Shown here: one piece after another, positions 1 to 8,707 of the stretch | Position numbering within the stretch: the first letter of the stretch is position 1 | Layout of the letters: each line of letters starts with the position of its first letter | NCBI GenBank assembly: GCA_963740455.1 | Contig: CAVUEF010000013.1 | Coordinates: forward strand, 62,001 to 126,000 | Length of the DNA stretch: 64,000 nt | Direction: 5' to 3' | Origin: Paucibacter sp963740455 | GTDB taxonomy: Bacteria; Pseudomonadota; Gammaproteobacteria; Burkholderiales; Burkholderiaceae_C | The notes under the pieces: model-generated | Seen by the model: the letters and a program-made list of their open reading frames with translations, nothing else | Told to the model about the DNA's origin: nothing | The model's database searches: none | Made by a program: the position numbers and the translations under genes

Positions 1-1
1 G

Positions 2-1687
2 GACAGCAACGATCTCGAAAAGGAGCGCGGCATCACGATCCTGTCCAAGAACTGCGCGGTCGAATGGTTGGGCACGCACATCAACATCGTCGACACCCCC
101 GGACACGCTGATTTCGGTGGCGAAGTGGAGCGCGTGCTGTCGATGGTCGACAGCGTGCTGCTGCTGGTCGACGCCGTTGAAGGCCCGATGCCGCAAACGC
201 GCTTTGTCACCAAGAAGGCGCTCGCGCTGGGCTTGAAGCCCATCGTCGTGGTCAACAAGGTGGACCGGCCTGGCGCGCGCGCCGACTACGTGATCAACGC
301 CACGTTCGAATTGTTTGACAAGCTCGGTGCCACCGAAGAGCAGCTCGACTTTCCTATCGTCTTTGCCTCGGGCTTGAACGGCTGGGCTACGCTGACGCAA
401 GGCGAGGTCGGCACCGATCTGGCGCCGCTGTTCAATGCCATTCTCGAGCATGTGCCTGCACACGCCGGCGTCGAGACCGATCCGCTGCAACTGCAAATCT
501 GCTCGCTCGACTATTCGACCTATGTGGGCCGCATCGGCATCGGCCGCATCAACCAGGGCACTTTGAAGCCGATGCAGGAAGTGGCCGTCTACAGCGGTCC
601 GGACAGCACGCCCATCAAGGCGCGCGTCAACCAGGTGCTCAAGTTCGACGGCCTGACCCGCGTGCAGGCTGAAGAAGCCGGCCCCGGCGACATCGTGCTC
701 ATCAACGGCATCGAAGGCATTGGCATCGGTGTCACGCTGACCAGCGTCGACAACCCGGTTCCACTGCCCATGCTGCTGGTCGACGAGCCGACGCTGACCA
801 TGAATTTCTGCGTCAACAATTCGCCCTTGGCCGGCCGTGAAGGCAAGTACGTGACGGGCCGCCAGATCTGGGACCGCCTGCAGCGCGAGCTGCAATCGAA
901 CGTGGCGCTGCGCGTCAAGGAAACCGATGAAGACGGCATCTTCGAAGTCTCGGGCCGCGGTGAACTGCACCTTACCATCCTGCTCGAGACGATTCGTCGC
1001 GAAGGCTTCGAGCTGGCCGTGTCGAAACCGCGCGTGGTGTTCCACGAAGTGAACGGCGAGAAGCAGGAACCCATGGAGATGGTCACCGCCGACGTCGAGG
1101 AGCAGAACCAAGGCGCTGTGATGCAGGCCCTGGGCGAGCGCAAGGCCGATCTGGTGAACATGGAATCCGACGGCATGGGCCGCGTGCGGCTGGAGTACCG
1201 CATTCCGGCGCGTGGCCTGATCGGCTTCCAGAACGAGTTCATGAACCTGACGCGAGGCACCGGTCTCATCAGCAATATCTTCGACGGCTACGAGGCTTAC
1301 AAGGGCGAGATCCCGAGCCGCAAGAATGGCGTGCTGATCAGCCAGGACGATGGCGAGGCGGTCACGTATTCGCTGGGCAAGCTGGACGACCGCGGACGCA
1401 TGTTCGTGAAGGCGGGCGACCCCTTGTATGAAGGCATGATCATCGGCATCCACAGCCGCGACAACGATCTGGTGGTGAACGCGGTGCGTGGCAAGCAGCT
1501 GACCAACTTCCGCGTCTCGGGCAAGGAAGACGCGATCAAGATCACGCCGCCCATCAACATGTCGCTGGAGTACGCGGTCGAGTTCATTGCCGACGACGAA
1601 TTGGTCGAAATCACGCCCAAGTCGATTCGCGTGCGCAAACGCCATCTGAAGGAACACGACCGCAAGCGTGCTTCGCGCGAGGCTTGA
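2..1687 (+). CDS. typA: Ribosome-associated GTPase TypA/BipA (5' end outside window)
   Basis: Translational GTPase of the EF-G-like family that binds the 70S ribosome and helps ribosome assembly and stress or cold adaptation. The reading frame is open from base 2, so the start codon and the G1 P-loop lie upstream of the window; about 45 residues are missing compared with the usual length of about 607. Visible GTPase motifs are ERGITI (switch I), DTPGHADFGGEV (G3), VNKVDRP (G4) and the ASGLNGW segment (G5). The C-terminal half carries the EF-G domain III/V-like segments and the typical end region RGLIGFQNEF, YSLGKLDDRG and GMIIGIHSRDNDLVVN. The downstream EamA gene begins 23 bases after the stop. 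Identity is secure; only the 5' boundary is artificial. Confidence 0.97.
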   Translation, partial: DSNDLEKERGITILSKNCAVEWLGTHINIVDTPGHADFGGEVERVLSMVDSVLLLVDAVEGPMPQTRFVTKKALALGLKPIVVVNKVDRPGARADYVINATFELFDKLGATEEQLDFPIVFASGLNGWATLTQGEVGTDLAPLFNAILEHVPAHAGVETDPLQLQICSLDYSTYVGRIGIGRINQGTLKPMQEVAVYSGPDSTPIKARVNQVLKFDGLTRVQAEEAGPGDIVLINGIEGIGIGVTLTSVDNPVPLPMLLVDEPTLTMNFCVNNSPLAGREGKYVTGRQIWDRLQRELQSNVALRVKETDEDGIFEVSGRGELHLTILLETIRREGFELAVSKPRVVFHEVNGEKQEPMEMVTADVEEQNQGAVMQALGERKADLVNMESDGMGRVRLEYRIPARGLIGFQNEFMNLTRGTGLISNIFDGYEAYKGEIPSRKNGVLISQDDGEAVTYSLGKLDDRGRMFVKAGDPLYEGMIIGIHSRDNDLVVNAVRGKQLTNFRVSGKEDAIKITPPINMSLEYAVEFIADDELVEITPKSIRVRKRHLKEHDRKRASREA

Positions 1688-1709
1688 TGCTGGTTTGCAT
1701 CGAAGCCAG

Positions 1710-2612
1710 ATGAAACACCGCAACGCCGTGCTCGCCATGCTGGTGGTTACCCTGCTGTGGAGCACGGCGGGGGTGGTGACGCGGCTGCTGGACAGCGCAC
1801 GCAGCTTTGAGGTGACGTTCTGGCGCAGCGCCTTCAATGCGCTGGCCTTGATCGCCGTCCTCTTGATGATGCGCGGTCCCGCCCTGTGGGGGCAGTTGCT
1901 GCGCGCGCCGCGCCCGGTGTGGTTGTCGGCAGTCTTCTGGTCGATCATGTTCTCCGCCTTCATGGTGGCGATCACGCTGACCCGGGTTGCCAATGTGCTG
2001 GTGACAATGGCTTCGGCGCCGCTCATCACCGCTCTCTTTTCGCGCTTCTTTCTGAAGCATCGATTGCCGACGCGCACCTGGGTGGCCATCGGGGTCGCCA
2101 CGGCGGGCATTGCCTGGATGTTCGGTCATGAAGTGGGCGGCGGCGACGCGCGCTCGCTGCTGGGCATCCTTGTGGCAATGGGCGTGCCCTTGGCCGCTGC
2201 GGCGAACTGGACGCTGCTGCAGCATATCTCGCACGGCAAGGGTGACCCCGAGTCGAGCACTGAAGCCCCGGTGGATATGCCGCCGGCGCTGCTGCTGGGC
2301 GCACTGATATCGGCGCTCAGCATGCTGCCGCTGGCCTGGCCGTTTCAGGCCTCGGTGCATGACTTGTCGCTGCTGGCCTTTCTGGGCGTATTTCAGCTGG
2401 CACTGCCTTGTCTGATCGTGGTGCACCTGACCCGCACCTTGGCGGCACCTGAGATTGCCTTGATCGCTCAGCTCGAAGTCTTGTTTGGCGTTGCCTGGGC
2501 CTGGGCCTGGGCGGGTGAGCAGGTGACGCCCGCCGCGCTGGCGGGCGGGCTGATGGTGCTCGGAGCGCTGGCCACCAATGAAGTGCTGGCGATGCGCCAG
2601 CGCGCGAGCTGA
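1710..2612 (+). CDS. EamA/DMT-superfamily transporter
   Basis: Integral inner-membrane protein of about 300 residues with ten predicted hydrophobic segments arranged as two EamA repeats. The first begins MLVVTLLWSTAGVVTRLLD and the second lies near the LLAFLGVFQLALPCLIVV segment. Members of this superfamily export metabolites or amino acids; nothing here fixes the substrate. I chose the ATG at 1710 because it begins just before the first membrane helix and avoids overlap with typA; an upstream in-frame start at 1668 would add 14 polar residues. The N-terminal half contains the usual FWRSAFNALAL motif of the family. It may be cotranscribed with typA. Confidence 0.85.
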   Translation: MKHRNAVLAMLVVTLLWSTAGVVTRLLDSARSFEVTFWRSAFNALALIAVLLMMRGPALWGQLLRAPRPVWLSAVFWSIMFSAFMVAITLTRVANVLVTMASAPLITALFSRFFLKHRLPTRTWVAIGVATAGIAWMFGHEVGGGDARSLLGILVAMGVPLAAAANWTLLQHISHGKGDPESSTEAPVDMPPALLLGALISALSMLPLAWPFQASVHDLSLLAFLGVFQLALPCLIVVHLTRTLAAPEIALIAQLEVLFGVAWAWAWAGEQVTPAALAGGLMVLGALATNEVLAMRQRAS

Positions 2613-2645
2613 AGCGCCGCGCGAAATCTGTTGGAGACGCTGTTC

Positions 2646-3785
2646 ATGGCCATGACGAACCCTCTCGACTCGACCCTGCTGCCCGACCTGGTATCTGCTG
2701 GACAGGTGCTGGCGCATGTGAACGGCTGTCTGGGCGTGATCACACTGAACCGCGCGCAGGCGCGCAATGCCTTGTCGCTGGCGATGATCCGCGACATCAC
2801 CCGGCTGCTGCACCATTGGACCCGCACGCCCCAGGTGCAGGCGGTGCTGATCATGGGCGCGGGTCGCGAAGGGAAGGCCCCTGCGTTTTGTGCCGGCGGC
2901 GACATACGCTTTTTTCATCAGGCCGCGCTGAGCGGCGACCCGACGCTCGACGACTTTTTCACCGAAGAGTACGAGCTCAACCACCTGATTCACAGCTATA
3001 CCAAGCCGTACATCGCGCTGATGGACGGTGTGGTGATGGGCGGAGGCATGGGCATCAGCAAGGGCGCCAAGCTGCGTGTGCTGAGCGAGCGCAGCCGCCT
3101 GGCCATGCCCGAGACGCAGATCGGCCTGTTTCCCGACGTCGGCGGCGGCTGGTTCCTGAGCCAATGCCCGGGCCGGGTCGGCGAATGGCTGGCCCTGACG
3201 GGCGCCTCGATAGGCGCCGGTGACGCGATTGCCTTCGATCTGGGCGATGTGTTCGTGCCCAGCTGCGCCTGGCCCGACATGCTGCAGGCCTTGCTGCACG
3301 ACCCTCAGACGAGCGCCGAGCGCGTCGTCGCCACCGTGATGTCGCATGCCGATCTGGCACCCGCGGCCGATCACTCTTTGGCGCTGCGCGCCAGCATCGA
3401 CCAGCACTTTGCGGGCGCCACGCTGGGCGACATCTGCGCGTCGCTGGCGGCGGCGCCAGACGACTGGTCCGCGAGTACGCTGGCCACCTTGCGCAAGCAT
3501 TCTCCGCTGATGCTGGCGGTGACACTGGAGCAAGTGCGGCGCGCCCGCGGCATGAACCTCGCCGAAGACCTGCGCATGGAGCGTGATCTGGTGCACCACT
3601 GCTTTCATCTGCGCACGGGTGCCGCAAGCGAGACCGTGGAGGGCATCCGTGCGCTCGTGATCGACAAGGATCGTCAGCCGCGCTGGAATCCGCCCCGCAT
3701 CGAAGACGTCAGCCCCGCCATGGTGGCCGCGTTTTTCGAGAGCCCATGGACGCCGCAGAATCATCCCTTGCGCGACCTCAAGTAG
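2646..3785 (+). CDS. 3-hydroxyisobutyryl-CoA hydrolase-like enoyl-CoA hydratase family protein
   Basis: Crotonase-fold protein of 379 residues. It shows the oxyanion-hole segments AFCAGGDIR and YTKPYIALMDGVVMGGGMG, the active-site segment AMPETQIGLFPDVGGGWF, and the extended C-terminal part (LAEDLRMERDLVHHC, EGIRALVIDKDRQPRWNPP). That last part separates 3-hydroxyisobutyryl-CoA hydrolases (ECH_2 type) from shorter enoyl-CoA hydratases. The expected role is hydrolysis of 3-hydroxyisobutyryl-CoA in valine breakdown, in the cytosol. The ATG at 2646 has a GGAG box about nine bases upstream and is preferred over the TTG at 2631. No other valine-pathway gene is adjacent, so the substrate is inferred from family features only. 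Confidence 0.85.
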   Translation: MAMTNPLDSTLLPDLVSAGQVLAHVNGCLGVITLNRAQARNALSLAMIRDITRLLHHWTRTPQVQAVLIMGAGREGKAPAFCAGGDIRFFHQAALSGDPTLDDFFTEEYELNHLIHSYTKPYIALMDGVVMGGGMGISKGAKLRVLSERSRLAMPETQIGLFPDVGGGWFLSQCPGRVGEWLALTGASIGAGDAIAFDLGDVFVPSCAWPDMLQALLHDPQTSAERVVATVMSHADLAPAADHSLALRASIDQHFAGATLGDICASLAAAPDDWSASTLATLRKHSPLMLAVTLEQVRRARGMNLAEDLRMERDLVHHCFHLRTGAASETVEGIRALVIDKDRQPRWNPPRIEDVSPAMVAAFFESPWTPQNHPLRDLK

Positions 3786-3930
3786 TGCGCAAGAGGCAGC
3801 TCTCGGACGGCAGCGCAGGCGCGGCACAATGCACAGGCGCCCGAGCGCAAGGGCATCGTCCTGTCTTGCCTCTGACACCTCGACCCGACATCGAACCCTT
3901 TATCTCAGCTCAGCGAGAAAGACGACTCAC

Positions 3931-5619
3931 ATGCCCACCGTCCAGCCCACCGACATCGACATCGCGCAAGCGGCCGTCCTGAAGCGACTGATTCCACTGG
4001 CGATGCAGCGTCTGGGGTTGCCCGACGACGCACTCTCGCCCTATGGCCACTACAAGGCCAAGCTCAGTCTGGAGCACATCGCCAGCCTGAAGGATCGGCC
4101 CGACGGCCATCTGGTGCTGGTGACCGCGATCACGCCCACGCCGCCGGGCGAAGGCAAGACGACCACGACGGTGGGTCTGGGTGACGCGCTCAATCTGATC
4201 GGTGAAAAGGCCTTGATCTGTCTGCGAGAACCGTCTCTGGGCCCCTGTTTTGGCATGAAGGGCGGGGCTGCCGGTGGCGGCCATGCGCAGGTCGTGCCGA
4301 TGGAGGACATCAACCTGCATTTCACCGGCGACTTCCATGCGATTGCGCTGGCCAACAATTTGCTGGCGGCGCTGATAGACAACCACATTCACCACGGCAA
4401 TGCGCTGAATCTTGACTCACGACGCATCACCTGGAAACGCGTTGTCGACATGAACGACCGGGCCTTGCGCGACATCGTGGTCAGCTTGGGAGGCCCGGGC
4501 AACGGCTATCCGCGCGAGGATGGATTCGACATCGTGGTGGCGTCCGAGGTGATGGCCATTCTGTGCCTGTCCACAACGCTTGCCGACCTGAAACGGCGCC
4601 TGGGCAATATCGTGGTCGGCTACACCACCGACAAGCAGCCCGTCACTGCCCGGCAACTGCAGGCCCATGGCGCGATGGCGGCCTTGTTGAAGGACGCGCT
4701 CGCGCCCAATCTGGTGCAGACGCTGGAGGGCAACCTCGCCTTCATCCACGGCGGCCCGTTTGCCAACATCGCGCATGGCTGCAACTCGGTGGTGTCGACC
4801 AAAGCCGCGCTCAAGCTGGCCGACTATGTGGTGACCGAGGCTGGCTTCGGGGCTGATCTGGGTGCCGAAAAATTCATCAACATCAAGTGTCGCAAGGCTG
4901 GCCTCAAACCCTCGGCCGCGGTGCTGGTGGCCACCGTGCGCGCGCTCAAATACCATGGCGGAGCCGAGCCCAAACTGCCCGCCACCAACACCATCGAAGC
5001 GCTGGAGAAGGGCCTGAGCAATCTGGACCGTCACGTCGAAAACGTACGCGACCATTACGGCCTGCCCTGCATTGTGTCGATCAACCGGTTCGACAGCGAC
5101 AGCGTCGAGGAGATCGCGCTGATCGAGCGGCACTGCGCGAATCTGGGCGTGCGCTGTGTGCTGGCCACGCATTGGGCCGACGGTGGCGCCGGCGCGCAAG
5201 ACCTGGCACATGCGGTGGTGCAAGCCTGCGCCTCGGGTCAGACCCAGCCCACGTTTTTGTATGACGACAAGATGAGCCTGCTTGCCAAGATCGGTGCGGT
5301 CGCGACGAAGGTCTACCGTGCGGCGGAAGTCATCGCCGACAGCAAAGTGCGAGCCCAGTTGCAGGACTGGCAAACCTTGGGCTACGGCGACTTTCCGGTG
5401 TGCATCGCGAAGACCCAGTACTCGTTCTCGACCGACCCCAAGCTGCGCGCGGCGCCCAAGGACCACGTCATCAATGTCCGCGAGGTGCGGCTGGCCGCCG
5501 GTGCCGAGTTCATCGTCGCGGTGTGCGGCGACATCATGACGATGCCGGGTCTGCCCAAGTCACCTGCGGCGCAACGCATTGACGTGAACGATGAAGGCCG
5601 CATCACGGGGTTGTTCTAG
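3931..5619 (+). CDS. fhs: Formate--tetrahydrofolate ligase
   Basis: ATP-dependent ligase that makes 10-formyltetrahydrofolate from formate and tetrahydrofolate, feeding purine synthesis and one-carbon metabolism. The 562-residue product matches the family length. It shows the nucleotide-binding loop TPTPPGEGKTTTT (about residues 69-80), REPSLGPCFGMKGGAAGGG, and DINLHFTGDFHAI, all hallmarks of the family. The reading frame is open back to 3829, but the ATG at 3931 has a GAGAAAG ribosome site and gives the standard N-terminus. Together with the glycine cleavage system near 36-40 kb it shows active C1 metabolism in this genome. Confidence 0.97.
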   Translation: MPTVQPTDIDIAQAAVLKRLIPLAMQRLGLPDDALSPYGHYKAKLSLEHIASLKDRPDGHLVLVTAITPTPPGEGKTTTTVGLGDALNLIGEKALICLREPSLGPCFGMKGGAAGGGHAQVVPMEDINLHFTGDFHAIALANNLLAALIDNHIHHGNALNLDSRRITWKRVVDMNDRALRDIVVSLGGPGNGYPREDGFDIVVASEVMAILCLSTTLADLKRRLGNIVVGYTTDKQPVTARQLQAHGAMAALLKDALAPNLVQTLEGNLAFIHGGPFANIAHGCNSVVSTKAALKLADYVVTEAGFGADLGAEKFINIKCRKAGLKPSAAVLVATVRALKYHGGAEPKLPATNTIEALEKGLSNLDRHVENVRDHYGLPCIVSINRFDSDSVEEIALIERHCANLGVRCVLATHWADGGAGAQDLAHAVVQACASGQTQPTFLYDDKMSLLAKIGAVATKVYRAAEVIADSKVRAQLQDWQTLGYGDFPVCIAKTQYSFSTDPKLRAAPKDHVINVREVRLAAGAEFIVAVCGDIMTMPGLPKSPAAQRIDVNDEGRITGLF

Positions 5620-6673
5620 TCGGCAGCCCGATAATCGAGGAGTGCAAACCTCTCCCCACAATCCCTGGCGTCTGAGCGTCGCCCCCATGCTGGACTGGAC
5701 CGACAGGCACTGTCGTTACTTCCATCGGCTGTTGACTCGCCGCACCCGCCTTTACACCGAGATGGTGACGACGGGCGCTTTGATCCATGGCGACCAGGCG
5801 CGCCATCTGGACTTCAACCTGGAAGAGCATCCGGTGGCGCTGCAGCTTGGCGGCAGCGAGGCGACCGATCTGGCGACCTGCGCCAGGCTGGCGCAGACCT
5901 GGGGCTACGACGAGGTGAATCTGAATTGCGGCTGCCCCAGCGAGCGCGTGCAACGCGGTGCGTTTGGTGCCTGCCTGATGAACGAGGCCAGCCTGGTGGC
6001 CGACGGCGTGAAGGCGATGCTCGACGTGGTGGACATTGCGGTGACGGTGAAGCACCGCATCGGCATCGACCGCAGCGAGAGCTACGCCTTTGTGCGCGAT
6101 TTCGTCGGCACGGTGGCCCAGGCCGGCTGCAAGGTGTTCATCGTGCATGCGCGCAATGCCTGGCTGCAGGGACTCTCGCCGAAGGAAAACCGCGAGATTC
6201 CGCCGCTGCGCTACGAGCTGGTGTATCGGCTCAAGCGTGACTTTCCTGCGCTCACCATCGTCATCAATGGCGGCATACAGACCGATGAGGACATCGCGCA
6301 GCATCTGCTTCAAGTCGACGGCGTTATGGTGGGGCGTCTCGCCTATCACGAGCCCTGGGCCATGTCGGGCTGGGATGCGCGCTTCTTTGATGCGAGCGCA
6401 CCCAGGGCCAGTCGTGACGAGGTGGAACGCAGGTGGCTCGCCTACCTTGAACGCCATGTCGCGGCGCCAACCGATGCAGCGCATGGCAACACCTGGCCCC
6501 AGGCGATGCGCCATGCGCTCGGGCTGTGGAATGGCACGCCCGGCGCGCGGCGCTGGCGCCAGGTGTGGTCGGACCACAAGCTCAAGCTCTTGCCTCCAGC
6601 CGAGGTGGCGGCGCTGGCCACTGCTGCCCGCGTGGGAACGCTACGCCAGCAGGAGGAGCTCGCCAGCGTCTGA
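5591..6673 (+). CDS. dusA: tRNA-dihydrouridine(20/20a) synthase DusA
   Basis: FMN-dependent reductase that converts uridines in the tRNA D-loop to dihydrouridine. The TIM-barrel begins SVAPMLDWTDRHCRYFHRLL. The catalytic-cysteine region is LNCGCPSERVQRGAFGACLM, and later come VKHRIGID, VHARNAWLQGLSPKENR and INGGIQT, all typical of the DusA subgroup. The start is uncertain: the ATG at 5591 overlaps the end of fhs and gives 360 residues, somewhat longer than usual. A GTG at 5642 would give a more typical N-terminus, but its GAGG box lies almost directly against it. It converges with the following minus-strand gene with only nine bases between them. Confidence 0.93.
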   Translation: MKAASRGCSSRQPDNRGVQTSPHNPWRLSVAPMLDWTDRHCRYFHRLLTRRTRLYTEMVTTGALIHGDQARHLDFNLEEHPVALQLGGSEATDLATCARLAQTWGYDEVNLNCGCPSERVQRGAFGACLMNEASLVADGVKAMLDVVDIAVTVKHRIGIDRSESYAFVRDFVGTVAQAGCKVFIVHARNAWLQGLSPKENREIPPLRYELVYRLKRDFPALTIVINGGIQTDEDIAQHLLQVDGVMVGRLAYHEPWAMSGWDARFFDASAPRASRDEVERRWLAYLERHVAAPTDAAHGNTWPQAMRHALGLWNGTPGARRWRQVWSDHKLKLLPPAEVAALATAARVGTLRQQEELASV

Positions 6674-6682
6674 GTTACGAGT

Positions 6683-7684
6683 TCAGGTCAGGCGCCGCTG
6701 GCTCGCCCGCGCCAGATAACACCACTCCTGCCCAGGCTCGGCATTCGTGTTGGGAAACACGATGCGTCCCGCCTCGGGCGCCAGCACCAAGGTGCCATCG
6801 AAACGCGTGCCAATCAGCTGGCCTTCTTCTATCGCGCCGAAGCTGACCCAGTCCTGCGCAAAGCGATCGGCCGCATGCTGCCGGTCGATCACCTCGTACA
6901 ACTGAAGCAACTCGGGCGCCTGGGTGGGCTGGTGAAGGTCGACGCCAGCCGCATCGATCATGCCCAACAAGGCCAGTGTGCGCATGATTGCCAGCCAGGC
7001 CACTTCGGATGCCTCGGGGTCCTGGTGCTGGCCGCATTCCAGCGTCACGCCATAGCCGCCGCGCGAGCGCATGTATTCGGTCGTTCCCACGCCGTAGTGC
7101 GGATCCTGATTCAGGCTTTGCCGGCGCGATCCGTCGCTGTGCTGCTGCGCGCGGCGTTGCAGACCCAGCGCATAGGTGCCGAGCCATCCTTCGACAATGC
7201 GCGTCGGGCCCAACGCCGCCGCCAGCGCCGACTCGGCGGCCTCATGCGCAAAGGGCTCGAGCGGGCCGTCGTTATTGCGCGGACCCAGCATCACGAAGGC
7301 CTGGCCCACGGCGTTGAACGAATGCAGGTCGAGCAGCACATCGTGCGCGTCCAGCCACGGACACAGCGCCTGGCCGATGCGGTCTTCGAAGTCTTGCGCA
7401 ATCACGGCCGGTCGCAGATTGCGGTTGAGGTTTCGTTCGCCCTCGCGCTGGCCTTTGCGGTAGGCAAGCGGATTCACGATCGGGATGGCGCTCAGCACGC
7501 CCCTGGCCAGGCGCAGGCCGCCGCTGTCGAGCGCGTGCAGCAAGCGCTCGATGGCGCGCGTGCCGCAGGTCTCGTTGCCATGCACGGCGCCGGTGATGAT
7601 CAAACGCGGGCCGGGCTGCAAGCCGGTGAACTGGTGTACGCGCAAATGCGACGGCAGGGGCGAGGGCAGGGTGGTGTCAGTCAT
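6683..7684 (-). CDS. Succinylglutamate desuccinylase/aspartoacylase family zinc hydrolase
   Basis: Predicted M14-like zinc carboxypeptidase-fold amidohydrolase of 333 residues. The zinc site is visible as HGNE (H35, E38) and LHS (H121). A substrate-binding NLNR motif (about 85-88) and a late glutamate in TLECGQH (about residue 225) complete the active site. Relatives remove acyl groups from N-acylated amino acids. The true AstE or aspartoacylase substrates cannot be assigned, because no arginine-succinyl pathway genes are nearby. It lies just downstream of, and in the same direction as, the EamA exporter at 7711, so the two are probably cotranscribed. Confidence 0.85.
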   Translation of the reverse strand: MTDTTLPSPLPSHLRVHQFTGLQPGPRLIITGAVHGNETCGTRAIERLLHALDSGGLRLARGVLSAIPIVNPLAYRKGQREGERNLNRNLRPAVIAQDFEDRIGQALCPWLDAHDVLLDLHSFNAVGQAFVMLGPRNNDGPLEPFAHEAAESALAAALGPTRIVEGWLGTYALGLQRRAQQHSDGSRRQSLNQDPHYGVGTTEYMRSRGGYGVTLECGQHQDPEASEVAWLAIMRTLALLGMIDAAGVDLHQPTQAPELLQLYEVIDRQHAADRFAQDWVSFGAIEEGQLIGTRFDGTLVLAPEAGRIVFPNTNAEPGQEWCYLARASQRRLT

Positions 7685-7710
7685 GGGGTTCCATTCAGTT
7701 GATCAGGCAG

Positions 7711-8625
7711 TCATGCTGCGCCGCTGTGGCCGCGCGCGGGCCAGGTGGCAAGCACCACGCCCAGCAACGCCAAGCCATAGGCCAGCGCCTGCAAGGCGCT
7801 CATGTGCTCGCCCAGGAAGAACAGGCCCACCAGCGCAGCCGCGATGGGCAGAAATACCATGAAGACGCCGGCCGACGCGGCCGGCACGGCAACCAGCCCG
7901 GTCATCCACAGCCATACCGTCGCCACGCTGGCCGCCAGCGAATAGAAGATCAACAGCGACCAGCTCGAAGCCGCTACGCGATGGAAGTCGAAGCTCAAGG
8001 CCTGCCACAGCCCGAGCGGCGTGACCAGCGCCAAGCCCCAGAGGTTGATCAGCGCGCTGATGCGCTTGGCCGATACCTGGGCTGTGAGCTGCTTGCCGAT
8101 CACGACATACGAGGCCTCGCACAGCGTGGCCGCCACCAGCAGCAGCGGCCCCCACCAGCTGCCAGGCGCGCCGCCATTGGCGTTGCGACTCGTCGCCACC
8201 AGACCGATGCCCAGCACTGCGCACGCGATGCCCGCCATCACCCGGCGCGGTATGCGCTCGCCCAGCACAGCCCACGACATCAGGGCGACCGCGGCCGGAA
8301 TGCCGGCCATGATCACGCCGGCGGCCAGCGCCGAGCTGGCGCGTATGCCAAACAGCATGAAGATCGAAAACAGGAAGTTACCGAGGAACGATTCGAGAAA
8401 CAGCAACCAGCGGTCGCGCCGGCTCAATGCCGGGTCGGATGCGCCGCGCTTGATCCAGCCGAGCATGGCCAGCGCGGCAATACCGAAGCGCAGCCAGGCC
8501 AACAGAAATATCGGGAAGACCAGCACCATCAGCTTGGACAGGCCCACGTAAGTGCCGATCAGCGAGGTGCTCAATGCCAGGGCGCCATACGCCAGCCAAG
8601 GCACATGGCCCATGTTCTTGTTCAT
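7711..8625 (-). CDS. EamA/DMT-superfamily transporter
   Basis: Inner-membrane protein of 304 residues with about ten hydrophobic helices and two EamA repeats. The first is around WLAYGALALSTSLIGTYVG and the second around GSWWGPLLLVAATLCEASYVV. Family members move small metabolites, often outward. It lies 26 bases upstream of the desuccinylase-like gene, and this pairing of a DMT carrier with an acyl-amino-acid hydrolase suggests handling of an acylated or amino-acid-like compound, which is inference only. It is not closely similar to the EamA protein at 1710, as judged by reading the two sequences. Confidence 0.83.
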   Translation of the reverse strand: MNKNMGHVPWLAYGALALSTSLIGTYVGLSKLMVLVFPIFLLAWLRFGIAALAMLGWIKRGASDPALSRRDRWLLFLESFLGNFLFSIFMLFGIRASSALAAGVIMAGIPAAVALMSWAVLGERIPRRVMAGIACAVLGIGLVATSRNANGGAPGSWWGPLLLVAATLCEASYVVIGKQLTAQVSAKRISALINLWGLALVTPLGLWQALSFDFHRVAASSWSLLIFYSLAASVATVWLWMTGLVAVPAASAGVFMVFLPIAAALVGLFFLGEHMSALQALAYGLALLGVVLATWPARGHSGAA

Positions 8626-8707
8626 TGATCAAGTGTGTTGCGCAAACTCAGGATGCGCATCATGCCAGTGGCGTGAGCATGCTTGGCATTGAGCGTCAAG
8701 CGCCGCC

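Noticed and set aside
1611..3878. 755-codon minus-strand open frame
   Set aside because: Runs antisense across typA's end, the EamA gene and the hydrolase gene; composition is arginine-, histidine- and glutamine-rich with no family features, typical of shadows in GC-rich DNA.
3829..3930. N-terminal extension of fhs
   Set aside because: The family start and ribosome site fit the ATG at 3931; the extension is intergenic.
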